This document shows positions 25,414-31,356 of a stretch of DNA of 64,000 nt, one piece after another; the first letter of the stretch is position 1, and each line of letters starts with the position of its first letter. The position numbers were made by a program, and so were the translations under genes. Source of the stretch: JAABPW01 sp037132275 (GTDB lineage: Bacteria > Verrucomicrobiota > Kiritimatiellia > CAIKKV01 > CAITUY01). The notes under the pieces were generated by a model. That model was given only the letters and a program-made list of their open reading frames with translations, did not search any database and was not told the DNA's origin. Location of the stretch: positions 1 through 64,000 of the forward strand of contig JBAXPK010000009.1 in the NCBI GenBank assembly GCA_037132275.1, in the 5' to 3' direction.

Positions 25414-25760
25414 GGGGCGACCTCGTCTGGGCTGACCTGAACCCGGTAAAGGGGCATGAACAGGCCGGGCTCCGCCCGGCACTGATCCTCAGCCCGGAGA
25501 TATTCAATGATCGCTCCGGAACGGTGATTGCCATGGCGCTCACAAGTCAACCGCAGAGGGCGGGATTCCCGCTCACCATGGAAATCACAAGCGTTTCCCT
25601 CCCGAAGCCGACCTGGGTGAAGATCAGCCAGATCAGAACGCTTTCCGTTGAGCGATTGGGCAAGCGAATGGGACATGTTTCTGATGCCGAGATGAGCCAA
25701 ATCATCGAAGGACTGAATGAAATCATCGGCGAACAAGCAAATTCAGGCTATCGCCGCTGA
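25398..25760 (+). CDS. MazF/PemK-family mRNA interferase toxin, second copy
   Basis: A 120-residue toxin with the PemK N-terminus (ILRGDLVWADLNPVKGHEQAGLRPALILS) and the conserved PTWVKISQIRTLSVERLG segment. It is coupled to its antitoxin by a 16-bp overlap. The last ten codons lie inside an attC site, so its C-terminus (GEQANSGYRR) is encoded by recombination-site DNA. Confidence 0.93.
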   Translation: MARILRGDLVWADLNPVKGHEQAGLRPALILSPEIFNDRSGTVIAMALTSQPQRAGFPLTMEITSVSLPKPTWVKISQIRTLSVERLGKRMGHVSDAEMSQIIEGLNEIIGEQANSGYRR

Positions 25761-25791
25761 GCGCGGCTCAGCCTGATTTGCACCGTTGGGC
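25728..25791 (+). repeat. attC-like site 3
   Basis: A 64-bp site and the best match to the classical consensus. R'' is GGCGAAC and R' is GTTGGGC (25785-25791), fitting GTTRRRY. The inner arms GCAAATTCAGGCT and AGCCTGATTTGC pair fully except one extrahelical T. It overlaps the 3' end of the second PemK toxin. Confidence 0.9.
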
Positions 25792-25815
25792 CGATCAATG
25801 AAAATTGAACACCAC

Positions 25816-25844
25816 TTGACGTAGATACTTAATGTATATACATT
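25816..25844 (+). promoter_or_regulatory. Promoter and operator of the BrnTA cassette
   Basis: TTGACG (25816-25821), a 17-bp spacer and TACATT (25839-25844). The -10 region lies in a perfect 14-bp palindrome, AATGTATATACATT (25831-25844). The ATG starts 8 bp after the -10 box, consistent with a leaderless mRNA. BrnA is known to repress its own promoter, so this palindrome is a plausible BrnA site. Confidence 0.65.
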
Positions 25845-25851
25845 GCTGCCA

Positions 25852-26130
25852 ATGAAGTTCACATGGGATGAGGAAAAGAATGCGATCAACCGGCAATAAC
25901 ACGGGATCGATTTTGATGACGTCTCGACTGTTTTCGAGAAGCCCATGGTGACGTTCCTTGACCAGAGGAAAGAGTATGGTGAGGACAGATGGGTGGGAAT
26001 TGGATGGCTTAGCGACATTCTGGCGGTGATTGTGTTTACCGAGCCCGATGACGAGACCATCCGGGTTATCTCCGCCCGAAAGGCAAAACGACATGAAGCA
26101 CACATCTACAAACAAGAAATCAGGAACTGA
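25852..26130 (+). pseudogene. brnT: BrnT-family toxin interrupted by a stop codon
   Basis: The frame begins MKFTWDEEKNAINRQ, stops at TAA (25897-25899), and continues HGIDFDDVSTVFEKP through IVFTEPDDETIRVISARKAKRHE to the true end. BrnT ribonucleases have a conserved (N)xxKHGIxF segment, so the TAA most likely arose from AAA. One base change could therefore have inactivated the toxin. Translation restart at the ATG in EKPMVTF would lack the N-terminal catalytic part. The antitoxin gene overlaps its 3' end and stays intact. Confidence 0.85.
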
Positions 26131-26359
26131 CTGGACCCGCCTTCGCGAGATGAAGGACGAGGACATTGATGTCTCCGATATTCCCGTGATTGACCGATCC
26201 ATGTTGAAGAAAATGGTCATTCGGATGCCGGAGAAAAAGTCCCCGGTTTCAATCCGTCTCGATCCCGGTGTGATTGAATGGTTCCGGCGGCAGGGGCAAG
26301 GATACCAGACGCGAATCAATGCAGTTCTTAAATCCTATGTTGAGGCGCATTCGCATTGA
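26093..26359 (+). CDS. brnA: BrnA-family antitoxin
   Basis: An 88-residue protein starting MKHTSTNKKSGTDWTRL, with an acidic linker (KDEDIDVSDIPVID) and a C-terminal ribbon-helix-helix-like region (SPVSIRLDPGVIEWFRRQG...INAVLKSYVEAH). BrnA neutralises BrnT and represses the operon. The ATG at 26093 overlaps brnT by 38 bp, the usual toxin-first order of this family. Upstream in-frame sequence belongs to brnT. With brnT broken, it may be an orphan antitoxin or protect against a homologous toxin. Confidence 0.9.
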   Translation: MKHTSTNKKSGTDWTRLREMKDEDIDVSDIPVIDRSMLKKMVIRMPEKKSPVSIRLDPGVIEWFRRQGQGYQTRINAVLKSYVEAHSH

Positions 26360-26377
26360 TCATCAGATGATGAACCC

Positions 26378-26441
26378 GCCCAACAACTCCTCGGAGAGTT
26401 TACGTCGCTAATCGCGCCGAAACTCAAGGTCACCGTTCGGT
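26378..26441 (+). repeat. attC-like site 4
   Basis: A 64-bp site. The outer boxes are GCCCAAC (26378-26384) and GTTCGGT (26435-26441), with inner GAGTTT / AAACTC pairing. Its middle is nearly identical to the site at 25029-25089, so the two probably diverged from one array-specific attC. Confidence 0.85.
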
Positions 26442-26461
26442 CTCGCAAATTATGATTGATC

Positions 26462-26492
26462 CACACATGAGAGTGTGTGATGATGTGTGTGG
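26462..26492 (+). promoter_or_regulatory. Inverted GTGTG repeats upstream of the VapBC pair
   Basis: CACACA (26462-26467) faces TGTGTG (26474-26479) across a 6-bp loop, and a further ATGTGTGTGG follows at 26483-26492. The repeats lie just before the GGAGG ribosome-binding site of the antitoxin and could be the VapBC operator. No convincing -35/-10 pair was found. Confidence 0.45.
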
Positions 26493-26502
26493 AGGAAATG
26501 AT

Positions 26503-26703
26503 ATGGCAACAAACCTACAACTCGATGACAAGCTGATCAAGCAAGCCGTCGCACTTGGTTGTCACCGCACAAAGAGGGCGGCGGTGACACAGGCGTTGTC
26601 TGACTACATTCGCAACCTTCAGCAGGAGAAGATTCTTGATCTGTTTGGGAAGGTCGACTTCACCCAGGGATATGACTATAAACGGCAGCGGGCTAAAGCA
26701 TGA
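26503..26703 (+). CDS. vapB: VapB-type antitoxin
   Basis: A 66-residue protein beginning MATNLQLDDKLIKQAVALG, typical of small VapB antitoxins, with the helix KRAAVTQALSDYIRN and an aromatic C-terminal tail (VDFTQGYDYKRQ) that would contact VapC. The ATG at 26503 is chosen because of the GGAGG ribosome-binding site 7 bp upstream. It overlaps vapC by ATGA. Confidence 0.9.
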   Translation: MATNLQLDDKLIKQAVALGCHRTKRAAVTQALSDYIRNLQQEKILDLFGKVDFTQGYDYKRQRAKA

Positions 26704-27161
26704 GAGTACTCGTTGATACGAGTATTTGGTCGCTCGCTCTACGCCGGTCAGGGCATGTCCAGAATCCGGAAGCTGAGGAGTTGAAGCGCCTGATTGGTTT
26801 GCATGTGGTGGAAATCATTGGGCCCATCCGTCAGGAGATCCTCTCTGGGGTGAGGGAGCAGTCGCAGTTTAATCAACTGGAATCACAACTCGCTGTATTT
26901 CCTGATCTGCCACTGCATTCCGAGGACTTCGCGACAGCAGCCAAAATGTTCAATGTATGCCGTTCAAAGGGCATTCAGGGTTCAAATACTGATTTCCTGA
27001 TCTGCGCGGTTGCTGTGCGGTACGATTTTGCAGTCTTCACGACGGATGCCGACTTTCGTCTTTTCGCCAAGTGCCTGCCCATCGTCATTCATGAATTCAA
27101 AACAATGGCCGAACCACACCGTGTTCCGTACGGCTCGCAAGCTCGCCGCCGGAAACGGTGA
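26700..27161 (+). CDS. vapC: VapC-type PIN-domain ribonuclease toxin
   Basis: A 153-residue PIN-domain toxin. The first acidic residue lies in VLVDTSIWSLAL, a conserved Glu in IRQEILSG, and further acidic residues in SNTDFLICAVAV and FTTDADF. These would bind the catalytic Mg ions. VapC toxins cleave specific tRNAs or rRNA. It is translationally coupled to the antitoxin. The last 18 codons (from about GlnTrp-free EPHRVPYG) run into an attC site, so the basic C-terminal tail is recombination-site DNA. Confidence 0.93.
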   Translation: MRVLVDTSIWSLALRRSGHVQNPEAEELKRLIGLHVVEIIGPIRQEILSGVREQSQFNQLESQLAVFPDLPLHSEDFATAAKMFNVCRSKGIQGSNTDFLICAVAVRYDFAVFTTDADFRLFAKCLPIVIHEFKTMAEPHRVPYGSQARRRKR

Positions 27162-27170
27162 CCGTTCGCT
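27108..27170 (+). repeat. attC-like site 5
   Basis: A 63-bp site with outer boxes GCCGAAC (27108-27114) and GTTCGCT (27164-27170). The inner stem pairs CACCG..TTCC with GGAA..CGGTG. It overlaps the 3' end of vapC. Confidence 0.8.
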
Positions 27171-27184
27171 CAATAAAAGAGGGA

Positions 27185-27213
27185 TTGATAAAATGGGCTA
27201 ATTTAGAGATAGT
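27185..27213 (+). promoter_or_regulatory. Promoter candidate of the RelE/ParE cassette
   Basis: TTGATA (27185-27190), a 17-bp spacer and GATAGT (27208-27213), followed by an AAGGTGA ribosome-binding site 5 bp before the antitoxin ATG. Confidence 0.5.
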
Positions 27214-27230
27214 ACTCGAAGGTGACAAAC

Positions 27231-27437
27231 ATGGTTATGATACATCCAGAATATGTGGTTGACGCGCAACAGCATCGAAAGGCTGTCTTATTGCCTGTGG
27301 TCGAATGGGAACAGATCGTTGATGAGCTCGAGGAGCTGGATGATATACGAGCTTATGACCAGGCGAAGGCTTCCTCTCAGGAAAAGATTCCCTTTGAGCA
27401 GGCCGTCCGGGAGATCCGCCTCGGAATCGGCGCATGA
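27231..27437 (+). CDS. Antitoxin partner of a RelE/ParE-type toxin
   Basis: A 68-residue protein with the start MVMIHPEYVVDAQQHRKAVLLPVVEWEQIVDELEEL split here as a strand-rich N-terminus and an acidic helix. The pattern of a short beta region followed by an acidic, Leu-rich helix is common in RelE partners of the Phd/RelB-like group. The DNA-binding fold is not certain. It overlaps the toxin gene by ATGA, which supports its role. Confidence 0.78.
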   Translation: MVMIHPEYVVDAQQHRKAVLLPVVEWEQIVDELEELDDIRAYDQAKASSQEKIPFEQAVREIRLGIGA

Positions 27438-27688
27438 GTTACGGGCTTGAAATCTTACGTGCAGCCCAAAAGCAACTCGCTCAAATTACACCGGTTGATC
27501 GAGATCGAATTGTCTCTGCTATCAAGGATTTGGCGGATGCCCCTCGTCCCGCCGGGTGCAAAAAGCTTTCAGGCCGTCCCGGCTGGCGTATCCGAATAGG
27601 CTCTTACCGGGTCATCTATGAGATCCATGATGACAAGTTGATGATACTTGTCGTCACTGTTGGCCACCGAAGAGAAATATACCGATAG
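27434..27688 (+). CDS. RelE/ParE-family toxin
   Basis: An 84-residue toxin starting MSYGLEILRAAQKQLAQI with the typical central and C-terminal segments KLSGRPGWRIRIGSYRVIYEI and VVTVGHRREIYR. The Arg-rich beta-sheet and C-terminal RxxIY motif fit RelE/ParE ribonucleases that cleave mRNA in the ribosome. It is coupled to the upstream antitoxin. An attC site starts at its stop codon and is interrupted by an intron-like remnant. Confidence 0.93.
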   Translation: MSYGLEILRAAQKQLAQITPVDRDRIVSAIKDLADAPRPAGCKKLSGRPGWRIRIGSYRVIYEIHDDKLMILVVTVGHRREIYR

Positions 27689-27741
27689 CGAACCAGCTCT
27701 TACCACGACGGCTCGCATGCTCGCCGCAGGTCAAGAGTCAC
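27687..27741 (+). repeat. attC-like site 6, interrupted
   Basis: Left box AGCGAAC (27687-27693) and inner stem CTCTT.ACC pairing with GGT.AAGAG are present. The expected right GTT box is missing: sequence switches to the group II intron-like element at 27742. This indicates insertion at the right core of an attC site, or a rearrangement there. Confidence 0.65.
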
Positions 27742-27847
27742 GTGTGCGCCCGGCATGGCGCACGACTAGTGGGTGAAAGACCCATACGGAGCCGTACGTC
27801 CGGTGGTGCGAGAGCTGGGGGAGGGAACCCTCCCCTGGCTACTCGAT
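27742..27847 (+). mobile_element. Group II intron-like remnant, about 106 bp
   Basis: The left end GTGTGCG matches the group II 5' consensus. It folds into the first domain I hairpin GTGCGCC-CGGCAT-GGCGCAC, then TGGGT-GAAAG-ACCCA. After a TACGGAGCCGTA hairpin comes a domain VI-like stem (GGGGGAGGG-AA-CCCTCCCC) and the 3' end CTACTCGAT. Most of domain I and the reverse-transcriptase region are absent. It is therefore a deleted intron or short derivative. The class is uncertain; its orientation is the same as the cassettes. Confidence 0.5.
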
Positions 27848-27887
27848 TGGGGAATGAGATTATAAAGATGATGGATAGGAATTAATT

Positions 27888-27964
27888 CAATGTGGGAGGG
27901 GCACTCCGTGCCGCGACAGGTTCAAGAGAGAGTCTGAACGAGACAAGAATCGCGCCTCCCACAT
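27888..27964. repeat. Palindromic REP-like element, intergenic copy
   Basis: Arms CAATGTGGGAGG (27888-27899) and CCTCCCACAT (27955-27964) enclose a 55-bp loop. It shares arm and flank sequence with the element inside the lacI-family gene at 551-604. It lies in a cassette that carries no recognisable gene. Confidence 0.65.
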
Positions 27965-27997
27965 GGGGTGAACTCAGGGTGATCAAAACGAGGACGA

Positions 27998-28061
27998 CCC
28001 CAACAACACACTCGTGCCTACCGTCGCTAAACGCTCCGGCGGCACAGTGTGAACGTTCGGT
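27998..28061 (+). repeat. attC-like site 7
   Basis: A 64-bp site with boxes CCCCAAC (27998-28004) and GTTCGGT (28055-28061). The inner stem pairs ACACT..GTGCC with GGCAC..AGTGT. It closes the gene-less cassette and precedes the small membrane-protein cassette. Confidence 0.8.
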
Positions 28062-28076
28062 GTGAGGAATGACAAT

Positions 28077-28343
28077 ATGTGGGAAGTGATTTCGAAATAC
28101 TATTGTATTGACTGGATTGCATTGGTGCTGAATGCAGTTGCAATTTTTCTTCTCGGGAAGAAACGAAAGGCGGGTTGGTCGCTGGGTGTTGTAGCCAACA
28201 TTTTCTGGATTGTATTCGGCATCCTTGCGCACAGCGTGGCGACAATGGTTGCCTGCAGCATTTTCGTCGCTCTGAATGTGAAGGGTTGGTGGAACTGGAG
28301 CAAAGAGCAAGCACCGCCCCAGCAGGATGCAGGCGACGCTTAA
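28077..28343 (+). CDS. Small membrane protein, PnuC-like
   Basis: An 88-residue protein with about three hydrophobic segments (WIALVLNAVAIFLL, SLGVVANIFWIVFGIL, TMVACSIFVALNV) and the ending GWWNWSKE. The spacing of GW, N and the WWNW ending resembles part of the nicotinamide mononucleotide transporter PnuC family, but it is much shorter. The start at 28077 has a GAGGA ribosome-binding site. It is the last cassette gene; its stop codon overlaps that of the convergent maf gene. Membrane location is clear, transport is speculative. Confidence 0.7.
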   Translation: MWEVISKYYCIDWIALVLNAVAIFLLGKKRKAGWSLGVVANIFWIVFGILAHSVATMVACSIFVALNVKGWWNWSKEQAPPQQDAGDA

Positions 28344-28990
28344 CCACGGGCCTGATCCGCATGGTTCTTGGGTTGGTTCACCCTGCGAATGCAGAGGGTA
28401 TCATCTCTTGAGCGATATTTTTCGAGTACCCGTGTGAGCCTCTTCATGGGCAGGCCGATGACGGGGGCGATGTCGCCGTCGATGCGTTCAACAATAGCGG
28501 CGGAATAGGGATCCTGAATCGCATAAGCGCCTGCCCAACCGAGTGGGTGGGTGAGGGTCACATAGCGTCGGATTCGGTCAGGCGACCACTTCCTCAGAGT
28601 GACGGTTGCCGACTCCACCCATCTGACCACCCTGATTTTTCCGCCTTTTGCGGTCGGGGGAATGATGACGCAGGCCGCGCTGCTAATCCGGTGCGGCCGC
28701 CGGCCCAACTGGGTGAGCATGCGCCGGGCGGCGGCGAGGGAAGCGGGTTTCCCAATGATTTTGCCGTCGAGGATCAGGGCCGTATCGGCTCCGATCACGA
28801 TGGCGCGGGGATATCGACGGGCCACGGCCCTGGCCTTTAGTAGCGCAAGGGCGAGTACATGGCGTTTCAGGTTTTCGCCCTTGGCCGGCGCGGGTTCCAC
28901 CTCATGAGAAGGGATTTGGAGGAAACGGTATCCCGCCCCCCTCAAGAGGGACGCTCGACCTTTGGATTGTGATGCCAGAATCAGTTTCAT
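28340..28990 (-). CDS. maf: Maf-family nucleotide pyrophosphatase
   Basis: Housecleaning pyrophosphatase of the Maf family, acting on dTTP/UTP or modified nucleotides. The N-terminus MKLILASQSKGRASLLRGAG is diagnostic, followed by VIGADTALILDGKIIGKP and YAIQDPYSAAIVERIDGD. The start at 28990 is chosen because of that motif; longer reading adds non-homologous sequence. At 216 residues it has a slightly long C-terminal tail that runs up to the cassette array boundary. Confidence 0.93.
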   Translation of the reverse strand: MKLILASQSKGRASLLRGAGYRFLQIPSHEVEPAPAKGENLKRHVLALALLKARAVARRYPRAIVIGADTALILDGKIIGKPASLAAARRMLTQLGRRPHRISSAACVIIPPTAKGGKIRVVRWVESATVTLRKWSPDRIRRYVTLTHPLGWAGAYAIQDPYSAAIVERIDGDIAPVIGLPMKRLTRVLEKYRSRDDTLCIRRVNQPKNHADQARG

Positions 28991-29058
28991 GAGCGGACAG
29001 CCAGCGTTTTGAAAGCCTACCAGTCCACCCCCCGCAACACCTAATAAAAAAAACCGTT

Positions 29059-29086
29059 TTGAAAATATCGGTCTCACACCTATAAT
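29059..29086 (+). promoter_or_regulatory. Near-consensus promoter of the zinc-finger-like orphan gene
   Basis: TTGAAA (29059-29064), a 16-bp spacer and a perfect TATAAT (29081-29086). The ATG follows after only 8 bp, so transcription would start at or next to the start codon. This predicts a leaderless mRNA. Confidence 0.75.
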
Positions 29087-29094
29087 GCCCAGCT

Positions 29095-30489
29095 ATGACT
29101 GAACCGGTGTCCGAAAACAAAGAGCAACTTGTCATTGATTTAAATTTTATTCCCGGATGGGCGCGACGACCGCCCGACGCACGGCCAGCGGGAGGAATGG
29201 ATAGATTTAATTCCTCCCAGGAGAGCCGGGGCGGCGATTCCAGGAGGCGTGACCGTCCTGAGCGGTCTGAGCGGCGTTCAGGTGGTGGTGCAAAAAGGCC
29301 CGAATTCCGGGATCGCCCGCGCAGCGATTTTGCTCTCCCCGCGCCGAAGCCCGATCCTATGGATGAACGTCTGGCCCTGCTGGACGTGACCTTTCTTCCC
29401 GAGCGCCGCGGTCTGACACCATTGGCCCATCGGCTGGGGAAATCGGGACGGGCCTACTCGTTGTTTGAGGTGGCTGCCCTTTTTCTAAGCAAACCGGATT
29501 TTTACCTCATCAAGATCGAGGCACCGGCTACCCTTGAAAACTTTTCATTTTGTCAGTGTGCGGATTGCAAGGCCATCTTCCTTGGCAAAGAGGCTGCCGC
29601 CGCCCATGTTTTCGCCAAGCATTTCGAAAAGTTCTGCAAAAAAGAGGATCAGGAGGCTGAACCTCCGAAGGGAAACTTTGTCTGTATTGCCAAATGCGGC
29701 CTGTCGGGTGTCCTGCTAGGCCCGCCGAATTACCATGGCTACAATGACAAGGTGGCAGAGGTGCATCGTGCCCGATATCCGGATATGCCGATAGAGGCTT
29801 ACCGGAAACGTATTGAGACGATTCATGATGCGGCCGTGATTGAGCAATGGAAGGCCGAGATGTGCAAGCAGGCCATTTACCGGTTCGGGGAGGGCGAGAA
29901 GGCTGTGACGTTCAGCCGGTTTACCGAGGCCGAGGCTTATTTTCGGGATCACTGCCTGCCGGGAACGGTCAAGGAGTCGAGGAATGTGGTTGTGCCCGGT
30001 GTGATTGCCCATGCGATGGAGCCGGGACCGCTACGCCGGGTAATCGAGGATGTCTGGCAAAAGGAAAGCCGGTTCCCACTGAAACTTTCGGTCACGCTTC
30101 GGTTGGCCTTCCGCCATCTGGGGCTGCACACGTTCAAGGCGGCGGGCGGCTTTACGTTTGTCACCTCGGTGGCGCCGAACGCAATTGATCCTGCGCATGC
30201 AGTGGAAGGGATCCGGGATATCCTGGATTTTGTTGCCGCCAATCCGGGTTGCTCGCGGGCAAATCTGCTGTCAAAACTGGTGCCCGAGGCATCCCCCGTG
30301 GCCGGGGAGGCTGAGTCGCCGGTAGCGGTAACCATGCCTCCGCGCGAGTCTGAACTGCGGCGGCAATTGCAGTGGCTGGTTGAAAAAGGGCATGTGATTG
30401 AATTTTCCGACGGGAGCATGGCGGTGCCTGCCACCGCCGTGGCGAGAGTGCAGATGGCCCGGCCCAAGGGGAAAAGCCGACGGGAATGA
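29095..30489 (+). CDS. Uncharacterised protein with Arg-rich N-terminus and Cys/His cluster
   Basis: A 464-residue soluble protein that I do not recognise. Residues 25-80 are Arg/Gly/Pro/Ser-rich and probably disordered, as in RNA-binding proteins. A Cys/His cluster (Cys153, Cys155, Cys158, His171, His176, Cys181) could bind zinc. A second Cys pair lies near CIAKCG. The C-terminal part (about 380-450) looks like a winged-helix-type region (LRRQLQWLVEKGHVIEFSDG). It has a near-consensus promoter and is likely leaderless. A role in RNA or ribosome-related regulation is possible but unproven. Confidence 0.8.
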   Translation: MTEPVSENKEQLVIDLNFIPGWARRPPDARPAGGMDRFNSSQESRGGDSRRRDRPERSERRSGGGAKRPEFRDRPRSDFALPAPKPDPMDERLALLDVTFLPERRGLTPLAHRLGKSGRAYSLFEVAALFLSKPDFYLIKIEAPATLENFSFCQCADCKAIFLGKEAAAAHVFAKHFEKFCKKEDQEAEPPKGNFVCIAKCGLSGVLLGPPNYHGYNDKVAEVHRARYPDMPIEAYRKRIETIHDAAVIEQWKAEMCKQAIYRFGEGEKAVTFSRFTEAEAYFRDHCLPGTVKESRNVVVPGVIAHAMEPGPLRRVIEDVWQKESRFPLKLSVTLRLAFRHLGLHTFKAAGGFTFVTSVAPNAIDPAHAVEGIRDILDFVAANPGCSRANLLSKLVPEASPVAGEAESPVAVTMPPRESELRRQLQWLVEKGHVIEFSDGSMAVPATAVARVQMARPKGKSRRE

Positions 30490-30529
30490 CGTATTGTAGC
30501 CGCCGATTAAGGAAGGACCCAGTACTATA

Positions 30530-31318
30530 ATGATCGTGAGCAAGAGTCTTCTGGCGGGAGTGTGTGTGGGAGTTGTGGGCGGGTTGGCCCTGCCGGTGTT
30601 AGCGGCTAATGTTATCACCCTGAAAAACGGGCGGGTCATATCGGCCCCAACCATCGAATGGCGCAGTAGTACCGGGGATTATATCGTTGCCGCCGAGGGG
30701 GGGGCTGTGCCGATTCCTTTGGCACAGGTGGCTCGTCTGAATATCGAAAGGCCTGCTGAGTTCGATCAAGCTATTGGACTGGTCAAATCCCGTCTTTTTA
30801 GGCAGGCGGTTCCGTTGCTGGAGGGGATTGTCTCAAAGTACAAAATGCTGAATTGGGACGTGGATGCGGGAAAATGGCTGGTGCAGTGCTATCTGGAGAT
30901 AAATGATCCCAAGAAACTCGCCACCGCCATGGATGCCTTGGTTGCGGCAGGCGGCACAGTGCCCAATAATACGCTAATGATGTATTGGAAGATGTTGCAA
31001 AAGGCCGGCGATGTTAAAAGGCTCAACCGGGAGATAACCCGAACCCTCGGGACCGGATCCCCTGATTTTGTCGCTACGGCGTATATGATGAGAGGAAATG
31101 CCTACCTGAAAGACGGGGACGAAGCCTCGGCGCTGGCTGACTTTCTGAAAGTGGTCACCCTGTTCAAGAACGAGAAGGCTGTTCAGCCTGAAGCGTTATT
31201 CACTGCGGCTGATTTGTTGGACAAGGCCAAGGATCCGCGTGGCGCAGACCTGCGAAAGGTGCTCATGCAGGAATACAAGAACAGCGAGTATGCCACCAAG
31301 GCAGCGGCCGTGAAGTAA
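30530..31318 (+). CDS. Exported TPR-like protein, first paralogue
   Basis: A 262-residue protein with a cleavable signal peptide (cut near LPVLAANV). The N-terminal part (ITLKNGRVISAPTIEWRSS..) is strand-rich, and residues about 75-255 are helical repeats of TPR type. It has the same length and layout as the protein at 34972-35760, for example the shared ending QPEAL...DPR(A/G)A.L...Y..S.YA. It is the first gene of the envelope run that includes ExbB, ExbD and a TonB-like protein, so it probably acts in the periplasm with them. Confidence 0.82.
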   Translation: MIVSKSLLAGVCVGVVGGLALPVLAANVITLKNGRVISAPTIEWRSSTGDYIVAAEGGAVPIPLAQVARLNIERPAEFDQAIGLVKSRLFRQAVPLLEGIVSKYKMLNWDVDAGKWLVQCYLEINDPKKLATAMDALVAAGGTVPNNTLMMYWKMLQKAGDVKRLNREITRTLGTGSPDFVATAYMMRGNAYLKDGDEASALADFLKVVTLFKNEKAVQPEALFTAADLLDKAKDPRGADLRKVLMQEYKNSEYATKAAAVK

Positions 31319-31356
31319 GGATTGGCAGGGCGCTCTCACCGTCGAGCGCCGCTACG

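Noticed and set aside
24194..28343. CRISPR array in the accessory block
   Set aside because: The repeated sites are dissimilar in sequence, 61-69 bp long and separated by gene-length spacers; they fit attC sites, not CRISPR repeats, and no cas gene is present.
28338..28380. Possible terminal attC starting with GCTTAAC after the last cassette gene
   Set aside because: No matching right core box or inner arm was found within 100 bp; the sequence soon becomes conserved maf coding sequence. It may be a truncated remnant but cannot be supported.
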